Below are positions 1 through 4,908 of a stretch of 9,948 nt of DNA, one piece after another. Positions within the stretch are counted from its first letter, which is position 1; every line of letters starts with the position of its first letter. Position numbers and translations under genes: made by a program. The notes under the pieces were generated by a model that worked only from the letters and a program-made list of their open reading frames with translations, did not search any database and had not been told where the DNA came from. The DNA is taken from assembly GCA_035294225.1 (NCBI GenBank), contig DATGLH010000079.1:1-9948 (forward strand), in the 5' to 3' direction. This DNA is from Trebonia sp035294225. GTDB lineage: Bacteria > Actinomycetota > Actinomycetes > Streptosporangiales > Streptosporangiaceae.

Positions 1-38
1 AGCCGCAGGCGCGTCCGCGGTTCCCGCTGCCCCGTCCC

Positions 39-893
39 GTGGACGTCGCGGAGCGCATCGAGTGCGCTCCCGCTCTCGACGGCGTGACACGCTCGCTGTC
101 CGACACGGTCGTCCGCGCGCTGCCCGCGGGGCCGCGCACCGACGCGCTGCACGGCGTGCCGTTCGGCCAGCCCGCCCATCCGGCCCTTGTCCGGCTGCCG
201 CTCGGCTGCTGGACCTCGGCAGCACTGCTCGACCTGTTCCCCGGCACGGAACGCGCAGCGCGCATGCTGATCGCGGCGGGCGTCGCGAGCACACTGCCCA
301 CGGGGGCCACCGGCCTGGCTGACTGGTCCGCGCTGCACCGTCACCAGCAGCGCGTCGGCTTCGTCCATGCGGTCTCCGGCGCGTGCGCCACCGCGCTCTT
401 CAGCGCCTCGCTGCTCGTCAGGGCCGCGGGACGGCACCGTGCGGGCAAGCTCCTGTCCGCCGGCGGCATGGCGGCGGCCACCGCCGGGGCCTACCTGGGC
501 GGTCACCTGGCGCTGCGGCTCGGCGCCGGGGCCAGTCACGCGGAGCCCATCGGCCACCTCGCGGCGCTCGGCTGGCACGATCTGTGCCCGGTCCGCGAGC
601 TGCCTGATGGCCGTCCCGTGCGCCGCCAGCTCAGCTACCTGAGCGTGTTTGTGCTCAGGCAGGGCCAGCGGGTGAGCGTCCTCGCCGATCACTGCGCCCA
701 TCTCGGCGGGCCGCTGCACCAGGGCAGGATCGTCGCCGGGGACGGCTCCGGCTGCGTGGTCTGCCCGTGGCACGGGAGCACCTTCCGCCTCAGCGACGGC
801 TCGGTGGTACACGGCCCCGCGACGGCCCGCCAGCCGTCGTTCAGCAGCCGGGTGACAGACGAGGGCATGGTCCAGATCATGCCGCGAACCTAG
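39..893 (+). CDS. Membrane-anchored Rieske [2Fe-2S] protein with N-terminal DUF2231-like domain
   Basis: The protein has 284 residues from the GTG at 39. Residues about 49-67, 74-92, 107-127 and 139-161 are hydrophobic segments of a DUF2231-type membrane domain; the HPALVRLPLG stretch (residues 47-56) is typical of it. A Rieske ferredoxin domain follows (about 178-281), with cluster ligands visible as C219-A-H221 and C242-P-W-H245, so the cluster site looks complete. In this family the domain is expected to carry electrons at the membrane; the partner oxidase or reductase is not in the window. The start is uncertain: the frame stays open to the left edge with no ATG in bases 3-38 and no clear Shine-Dalgarno, so the gene may begin outside the window. 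The gene is followed directly by a strong hairpin and converges on the ABC ATPase gene, so it is not co-transcribed with anything seen here. The fold assignment is firm; the physiological role is unknown. Confidence 0.85.
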   Translation: MDVAERIECAPALDGVTRSLSDTVVRALPAGPRTDALHGVPFGQPAHPALVRLPLGCWTSAALLDLFPGTERAARMLIAAGVASTLPTGATGLADWSALHRHQQRVGFVHAVSGACATALFSASLLVRAAGRHRAGKLLSAGGMAAATAGAYLGGHLALRLGAGASHAEPIGHLAALGWHDLCPVRELPDGRPVRRQLSYLSVFVLRQGQRVSVLADHCAHLGGPLHQGRIVAGDGSGCVVCPWHGSTFRLSDGSVVHGPATARQPSFSSRVTDEGMVQIMPRT

Positions 894-898
894 TCCCG

Positions 899-923
899 CC
901 GCCCGGCGTTTCCCGCCGGGCGG
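899..923. terminator. Hairpin terminator after the Rieske gene
   Basis: Arms 899-908 (CCGCCCGGCG) and 914-923 (CGCCGGGCGG) are perfectly complementary over 10 bp around a 5-nt loop. The hairpin begins 5 nt after the Rieske stop codon. No T-run follows, which is common for actinobacterial hairpin terminators. It lies between convergent genes and could act in both directions. Confidence 0.65.
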
Positions 924-962
924 TGTTCCCCTGCTGATGACGGCGCGGAGACGGGTGCCGCT

Positions 963-1001
963 AGCCGCCGGGCGCGCGGCAGCCCGGCCAGCCGGGCGGC
1001 T
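963..1001 (-). terminator. Hairpin after the ABC ATPase gene
   Basis: Outer arms 963-969 (AGCCGCC) and 995-1001 (GGCGGCT) enclose a competing inner dyad, 982-988 (GCCCGGC) with 991-997 (GCCGGGC). On the minus strand it starts 5 nt after the ATPase stop codon, the position expected of a transcription terminator. There is no U-tract. The exact fold is ambiguous because two G+C-rich stems compete. Confidence 0.45.
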
Positions 1002-1006
1002 CAGAG

Positions 1007-1792
1007 CTACACTGCCCGCGCCGCCCAGCGGGAGTGCCGGTACTCGATCTGCAGCGGGAGGCCGAAGCACTTGGACAGGTTCCGCTCGGTGAAGACCTCG
1101 CCGATCGGCCCGGCGGCCAGCACCGCTCCCCTGCGCAGCAGCATCGCGTGGGTGAACCCCTCGGGGACCTCCTCGACGTGGTGGGTGACGAGGACGATCA
1201 TCGGCGCCGCGGGGTCGCGGGCCAGCAGCGCCAGCCTCCGCACCAGGTCCTCGCGGCCGCCCAGGTCGAGGCCGGCGGCGGGCTCGTCGAGCAGCAACAG
1301 CTCGGGGTCGGGCATGAGGGCGCGGGCAATCTGGACGCGCTTGCGCTCCCCCTCCGAGAGCGTCGCGAAGGCGCGCCTGATGAGGTGCGCGCAGCCGAGC
1401 GCGTCGAGAAGCTCCACCGCGCGTGTCACGTCGGAGGAGTCGTACTCCTCCTTCCAGCGGCCGAAGATCGCGTACGAGGCGGTCAGCACGAGATCGATGA
1501 CCTTCTCCCCGGGGGGCACCTTCTCCGCCAGGGCGGCGCTCGCCATCCCGACCCGCGGCCGCAGGTCGAAGACGTCCACCTCGCCGAGCCGCTCGCCGAG
1601 CACCTCCACCGTGCCCTCGGTCGGGAACAGCATCGTGGCGGCGATCTGCAGCAGGGTTGTCTTCCCCGCGCCGTTTGGGCCGATCACGATCCACCGCTCG
1701 TCCTCGTGCGTCACCCAGTCGATGCCGCGCAGCAGCATCGACCCGTCCCGCCTGACGCCAACGCCGCGCAACCGCAGCACCTCGTCGGACAT
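1007..1792 (-). CDS. Stand-alone ABC-type ATP-binding protein
   Basis: This is a single nucleotide-binding domain of 261 residues. It has Walker A GPNGAGKTT (38-46), signature LSEGE (145-149) followed by KRVQIARAL, Walker B LLLLDE (165-170, catalytic E170), a D-loop AGLDLGG (173-179) and the switch histidine in VTHH (202-205). The Q-loop region (RPRVGMASAAL, about 78-88) lacks the usual glutamine, a feature I associate with ModF/YlmA-like ATPases. No permease or binding-protein gene is adjacent. It could serve an unlinked transporter or be a soluble non-transport ATPase. The ATG at 1792 has a strong Shine-Dalgarno (AGGGAGG, around 1800-1806). It follows the response-regulator gene in the same direction after 87 bp, so it may be read through from that operon or have its own promoter. 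From memory, mycobacteria carry a similar ATPase gene beside serB2. ATPase function is firm; the substrate is unknown. Confidence 0.92.
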   Translation of the reverse strand: MSDEVLRLRGVGVRRDGSMLLRGIDWVTHEDERWIVIGPNGAGKTTLLQIAATMLFPTEGTVEVLGERLGEVDVFDLRPRVGMASAALAEKVPPGEKVIDLVLTASYAIFGRWKEEYDSSDVTRAVELLDALGCAHLIRRAFATLSEGERKRVQIARALMPDPELLLLDEPAAGLDLGGREDLVRRLALLARDPAAPMIVLVTHHVEEVPEGFTHAMLLRRGAVLAAGPIGEVFTERNLSKCFGLPLQIEYRHSRWAARAV

Positions 1793-1879
1793 CTGGTTCC
1801 CTCCCTCTAGGACGCATTCGGAAGCTCCGGCCGGGACGCACGTGGAAAATCCGCCGCCGGCTTCCGATCGTAGGCCGCG
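1793..1879 (-). other. Gap between response regulator and ABC ATPase genes
   Basis: The 87 bp contain the ATPase Shine-Dalgarno (1799-1806) and a loose inverted repeat, CGGAAGC at 1819-1825 with GCTTCCG at 1860-1866, whose arms are 34 nt apart. The long spacer makes it a weak terminator or operator candidate. I see no convincing -10/-35 pair, so whether the ATPase gene has its own promoter is open. Confidence 0.35.
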
Positions 1880-2575
1880 TCACCCGTCGCTGGCGTGCCG
1901 CACGGCGTAGAGCGCCGCCTGCGTACGGTCCTGGACGCCGAGCTTCGCGAGCACCGCGCTCACGTGAGTCTTCACCGTCTTCTCCGACACGTGCAGCGCC
2001 CGCGCGATTTCCCGGTTGGACAGGCCGCGCGCGATCTGGCCGAGCACTTCGCGCTCGCGGCTGGTCAGCGCGCCGACCCCGCCCCAGGACCGGGCCCGCT
2101 GACCGCCGTGGCGGTCAGCGGGCCCTGGGCGGGCGGCGCCCGGCGGTCCCCCGCCACCGGGACCCACCAGCGGGCCGGCCGCCGCCGGGGCGAGGAGCAG
2201 GTTCCCGTCGTGCACCGCGCGGACGGCCCGGACCAGGGCGTCGGGATCGACATCCTTGTACAGGAACCCCGCGGCACCGGAGCGGAGCGCGCGGGTGACG
2301 AGTCCCGGATCGTTGCCGCTGGTGAGCACGAGAACCCGGGAGGTGATCCCGCGCGCCCGCAGCTCGCCGAGCACCTCGATGCCGTCCATGCCGGGCAGCT
2401 TCAGGTCGAGCAGGATCACGTCCGGGGGACGTTCGGCGGCCATCGCCAGCGCCTGCTCGCCATCAGCCGCCTCGCCGGCCACGTCGAGGCCGTCATGGAC
2501 CTCGAGGAGCACCCGGATCCCCTGCCGCACCACCGGGTGGTCGTCGACGATCAGCACGGCGATCTGATCAGCCAA
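1880..2575 (-). CDS. LuxR/NarL-family DNA-binding response regulator
   Basis: This 231-residue protein is the cytoplasmic transcription factor partner of the upstream kinase. The receiver domain (about 5-122) has the acidic pair D11/D12, phospho-acceptor D57 (in LLDLKLPGMDG), T85 and K107. The LuxR-type helix-turn-helix (about 168-228) shows LTSREREVLGQIARGLSN and the recognition helix region VSEKTVKTHVSAVLAKLG. The linker between them (about 128-167) is unusually long and rich in Gly, Pro and Arg, and its DNA contains a perfect 16-bp inverted repeat. The chosen start is TTG at 2573-2575, overlapping the kinase stop by 8 nt (TTGGCTGA), with a G-run at 2582-2587 (minus strand) as a likely ribosome binding site. 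The next candidate, GTG at codon 7, would leave only a minimal N-terminus. Translational coupling and family pairing make it the cognate regulator of the kinase. Target genes cannot be read from the sequence. Confidence 0.95.
   Translation of the reverse strand: MADQIAVLIVDDHPVVRQGIRVLLEVHDGLDVAGEAADGEQALAMAAERPPDVILLDLKLPGMDGIEVLGELRARGITSRVLVLTSGNDPGLVTRALRSGAAGFLYKDVDPDALVRAVRAVHDGNLLLAPAAAGPLVGPGGGGPPGAARPGPADRHGGQRARSWGGVGALTSREREVLGQIARGLSNREIARALHVSEKTVKTHVSAVLAKLGVQDRTQAALYAVRHASDG
2092..2125. repeat. Perfect inverted repeat inside the response-regulator linker
   Basis: The left arm 2092-2107 (GGGCCCGCTGACCGCC) and right arm 2110-2125 (GGCGGTCAGCGGGCCC) are exactly complementary over 16 bp with a 2-nt centre. 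An interrupted further match flanks it: CCCGCCCCA at 2078-2086 against TGGGCGGG at 2126-2133. It encodes regulator residues 151-162 in the inter-domain linker. It could be an mRNA hairpin, a decayed palindromic insertion or a protein-binding site. Confidence 0.85.
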
Positions 2576-3926
2576 CGCCGGCCCCCCGTGCCTGCGGCAC
2601 CGCGGGCACGACCATCCTGACCAGCGTGCCAGCGCGGGCGCCCGAACGGATCGTCAGTGACCCGCCGGCGGCCGCCGCCCGCTCGCGCATCGAGGCAAGC
2701 CCAAGGCCGCCCGCGGATGTGCCGGGCGGGAGCCCGCGGCCGTCGTCGGCGACCTCCAGGATGACGCGGCGCGGGCCGCGCCGCAGCGTGACGCTGACCT
2801 GCCCCGCGCCCGAATGCCGGAGTGCGTTGTGCAGCGCCTCCTGGGCTACGCGGTACAGCGCGGCGTCCGCCCGCTCGCCCAGGCCGGGTATGCCGTCCGC
2901 AGCGAACCGGACGGGGACGCCGTGCGCCCGGCTGGCGAGCACCGTGTACCTGCGCAGCGACTCGGCCAGCCCGGCGGACCGCAGGTCGGGCGGGGCCAGG
3001 CCGTCGATGACCGCGCGCAGCTCGGCGTGCGCTTCGGCGCCGAGCGCGGCGACCACCGCCATCTCGGCGGCCGCACGGCCGGCGTCCCGCGTGGCGAGCA
3101 GCGCGGCGGCGCGGGACCGGGTCCGGATGCCGAACAGCTTCTGCGACACCGCGTCGTGCAGTTCGCGGGCCAGCCTGGACCGCTCCTCCAGCACGGACAG
3201 CTCCCTGCTCCGCTCGTACAGCCGGGCGTTGGTGAGCGCGATCGCCGCGTGCGCCGCGAACAGCGCGAGCAGCTCCTGGTCGCGCTCGGTGAATCCGGCC
3301 GCTCCCGTCCCCCCCGTGGCGGGCACGGCGGGTTCAGCGGTCCCGTCCGAGGTGTGCTCAGCGGTCCTGTCCGCGGCAGGCTCAGCGGCCCTGTCCGCGG
3401 CAGGCTCAGCGGCCCTGTCCGCAGTGGGCTCGGCGGTCCCGTGCGGGCCGGTCTTGTCGGCCACGAAGATGATGCCGAGCACGCTGCCGCCCTGCTTGAT
3501 CGGCACGCCGAGGAACCCGGTCATCTCCGGATGCGCGGCGGGCCAGCCCTCGAACCTCGGATCGGCCCGGATGTCGGCCAGCCGCACCGGCTCCCCGTCA
3601 CGCAGCAGCACCCCGAGCATGCCGTGCTGGCGGGGCAGCGGGCCGATCGCCCGCTGCTCGCTCCCGGACAGCCCGTCCACCACGAAGTCCGCGAACGAGC
3701 CGCGGTCGTCGGGCACGCCGAGCGCGGCGTACCTGGCGCCGACCAGCGACCGGGCAGAGGTCACGATCACCTGCAGCACGTCCCGTGTGCACCGCTGCTG
3801 GGTGACGGAGAGAACCGCCTCGCTCACCCGGTACAGCTCGGCCAGGCAGGCGTCGCCGCTCATGTGGTCCTGGCACCCGCATCCCTGGCCGCCGAGCATC
3901 CCTGATCGTGAAGCTTCCCTGGTCAT
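2568..3926 (-). CDS. GAF-domain sensor histidine kinase (DevS-like, NarX/HisKA_3 type)
   Basis: The protein has 452 residues from the chosen ATG at 3926. An N-terminal GAF domain (about 41-234) resembles DevS/DosT GAF domains: LVGARYAALGV, FLGVPIKQGG and VLGIIFVADK are the visible cores. It is followed by a HisKA_3 helix with phospho-acceptor H257 in RLARELHDAVSQKLFG and a HATPase_c domain with N-box (E363 to N367 in QEALHNALRHS), G1 DDGRG (394-398) and G2 GGLGL (406-410). There are no transmembrane segments, so it is cytoplasmic and senses a soluble ligand or redox state; the ligand is unknown. A repeat-rich insert (about 159-211) interrupts the GAF domain. The frame stays open upstream to 4178, but that would overlap the divergent SDR gene. 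The 3926 start lies about 25 nt below a predicted transcription start. A start at 3863 (ATG with AGGA upstream) is also possible. The N-terminus carries a CGC motif. It is translationally coupled to the regulator. Confidence 0.93.
   Translation of the reverse strand: MTREASRSGMLGGQGCGCQDHMSGDACLAELYRVSEAVLSVTQQRCTRDVLQVIVTSARSLVGARYAALGVPDDRGSFADFVVDGLSGSEQRAIGPLPRQHGMLGVLLRDGEPVRLADIRADPRFEGWPAAHPEMTGFLGVPIKQGGSVLGIIFVADKTGPHGTAEPTADRAAEPAADRAAEPAADRTAEHTSDGTAEPAVPATGGTGAAGFTERDQELLALFAAHAAIALTNARLYERSRELSVLEERSRLARELHDAVSQKLFGIRTRSRAAALLATRDAGRAAAEMAVVAALGAEAHAELRAVIDGLAPPDLRSAGLAESLRRYTVLASRAHGVPVRFAADGIPGLGERADAALYRVAQEALHNALRHSGAGQVSVTLRRGPRRVILEVADDGRGLPPGTSAGGLGLASMRERAAAAGGSLTIRSGARAGTLVRMVVPAVPQARGAGVG
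3318..3437 (-). repeat. 24-bp in-frame tandem repeat in the kinase GAF domain
   Basis: About five units of 8 residues (TAEPTADR, AAEPAADR, AAEPAADR, TAEHTSDG, TAEPAVPA) correspond to 24-bp units. The two central units are identical at the DNA level over the full 24 bp and the outer ones are diverged. The array lies at residues about 164-203 of the kinase, between the GAF strand ending VADK and the helix starting FTERDQELL. Confidence 0.85.
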
Positions 3927-3958
3927 CGCCCATTCCCCGGCGCTGCGTCCCTGGGCAG

Positions 3959-3964
3959 ACGTTA
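3959..3964 (-). promoter_or_regulatory. Putative -10 element of the kinase-regulator operon
   Basis: On the minus strand the hexamer is TAACGT, matching the actinobacterial TANNNT -10 pattern. Initiation about 7 nt downstream (near 3951) would give a leader of about 25 nt before the ATG at 3926. No good -35 is visible at the usual spacing. The flanking bases AGG are shared with the predicted serB -10. Confidence 0.4.
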
Positions 3965-3995
3965 CCTCTGGTGCGCGGGTCAGGCATCGGTCACG

Positions 3996-4007
3996 GGTCC
4001 TAGGACC
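3996..4007. promoter_or_regulatory. Palindrome in the divergent promoter region (possible operator)
   Basis: GGTCCTAGGACC is a perfect 12-bp palindrome in the gap between the divergent kinase and SDR genes. A one-mismatch relative, GGTCCGTGGCCC, lies at 4026-4037, exactly 30 bp further on. The spacing of about three helical turns is compatible with a dimeric regulator binding on one face of the DNA. The neighbouring NarL-type regulator is the obvious candidate, but this is inference. Confidence 0.4.
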
Positions 4008-4061
4008 ATCGGCGCAGGTCCGCCCGGTCCGTGGCCCGATGTGCGGCGGCCGCCGGCCGCC

Positions 4062-4067
4062 TAGCGT
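4062..4067 (+). promoter_or_regulatory. Putative -10 element of the SDR gene (leaderless)
   Basis: TAGCGT fits TANNNT and ends 7 nt before the ATG at 4075, the geometry of a leaderless actinobacterial transcript that starts at the A of ATG. The absence of a Shine-Dalgarno before 4075 supports this. No recognisable -35 is present. Confidence 0.45.
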
Positions 4068-4074
4068 GCCGGGC

Positions 4075-4908
4075 ATGGACACAACACGGCTGACGGCCCC
4101 GCGCGGGACCCACGGGTCCCGCAGGCACGGGGCGGATGGACACGACGGGTCCCGCACCCCCAGGGTCGCGCTGGTCACCGGGGCCTCCCGCGGGCTCGGA
4201 CGGGCACTCGCAGCCGGCCTCGCCGCGGACGGCTACGCGATCATCGCCGACGCCCGGGACGGCGCCGCACTCGGCGCCGCAGCCGGCGAGATCCAGGAGA
4301 GCAGCCCGGGGACGGTTGTCTCCGCCGTCTGCGGCGACGTCGCCGACCCCGCGCACCGCGACGCCCTGTGCCGCGCCGCCGCGGGTCTCGGCGGGCTCGA
4401 CCTGCTCGTCAACAACGCCGGGACACTCGGCGCCAGCCCGCTCCCCGCACTCGCCGACTACCCGCTCGACGAGCTCCGCACGGCGTTCGAGGTCAACGTG
4501 CTCGCGCCCCTGGCCCTCATCCAGGCGCTGCTCCCCGTGCTCCGCGAGCGAGGCGGTGCGATCCTGGGCATCACCTCCGACGCCGCCGTCGAAGCGTACG
4601 CGGGCTGGGGCGGGTACGGCGCGGCCAAGGCCGCGCTGGAGCAGGCGTCGAACGTACTCGCCGCCGAGGAGAACTCGGTCCGCGTCTGGTGGGTGGACCC
4701 CGGCGACATGCGCACCCGGATGCACCAGGAGGCGTTCAGTGGCGAGGACATCTCCGGCCGGCCGCTGCCGGAGACCGTCGTCCCCGCGCTGCGCAGGCTG
4801 ATCGCGCAGCGGCTGCCCAGCGGCAGGTACCGCGCCGCTGACCTGATGCCGGCCGGTGACGTAACAGACGCATCCGTTCGCGGGGAACGGCAGGGAGAGC
4901 TGCGGTGA
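4075..4908 (+). CDS. Short-chain dehydrogenase/reductase (SDR), coupled to a QueA-like gene
   Basis: This is a 277-residue classical SDR with a Rossmann fold. The nucleotide-binding motif TGASRGLG is at 35-42, NNAG at 113-116, and the catalytic S168, Y181 and K185 (YGAAK) are all present, so it should be an active NAD(P)-dependent oxidoreductase. A-D-A-R at the end of strand 2 (58-61) leaves cofactor preference unresolved. Residues 1-30 are a basic, low-complexity extension before the first strand. It is kept because ATG 4075 is the only ATG, GTG or TTG in frame between there and the core, and a -10 sits at leaderless distance. The frame is open far upstream, but that part is antisense to the kinase. 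The C-terminal segment, RYRAADL at 251-257, precedes a short tail. The stop overlaps the next start by 4 nt (GTGA), so translation is coupled and the two products probably share a pathway. The substrate is unknown. Confidence 0.9.
   Translation: MDTTRLTAPRGTHGSRRHGADGHDGSRTPRVALVTGASRGLGRALAAGLAADGYAIIADARDGAALGAAAGEIQESSPGTVVSAVCGDVADPAHRDALCRAAAGLGGLDLLVNNAGTLGASPLPALADYPLDELRTAFEVNVLAPLALIQALLPVLRERGGAILGITSDAAVEAYAGWGGYGAAKAALEQASNVLAAEENSVRVWWVDPGDMRTRMHQEAFSGEDISGRPLPETVVPALRRLIAQRLPSGRYRAADLMPAGDVTDASVRGERQGELR
4103..4122. repeat. Inverted repeat at the 5' end of the SDR gene
   Basis: GCGGGACCCACGGGTCCCGC has perfect 9-bp arms around a 2-nt centre, starting 28 nt inside the coding sequence. 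Its right half, with two preceding bases (ACGGGTCCCGCA, 4112-4123), recurs exactly at 4145-4156, 33 bp downstream. It could be an operator within the transcribed region or an mRNA hairpin with a CACG loop. Confidence 0.7.

Noticed and set aside
1034..1910. Plus-strand open frames of 258 and 279 codons across the ABC ATPase gene
   Set aside because: Both are antisense to an ATPase with intact Walker, signature and switch motifs, and they show only biased composition.
4044..4055. CGGCGGCCGCCG palindrome upstream of the SDR -10
   Set aside because: Simple GC-only palindromes of this length are frequent by chance in this genome. It has no related copy nearby.
2626..4074. Upstream extension of the SDR reading frame to give a 760-residue protein
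   Set aside because: The extension is antisense to the kinase gene and is Ser/Arg/Pro-rich with no domain. ATG 4075 with its -10 at leaderless distance is the sensible start.
4103..4122. DosR/DevR box
   Set aside because: The kinase's GAF domain looks DevS-like, but GGGACCCACGGGTCCC has a wider centre than the mycobacterial consensus (GGGACT-WW-AGTCCC), so I call it only a possible operator.
3927..4178. N-terminal extension of the kinase to 536 residues
   Set aside because: It would overlap the divergent SDR gene and run through both predicted promoters. The extra residues have no domain, and a -10 lies within the extension.
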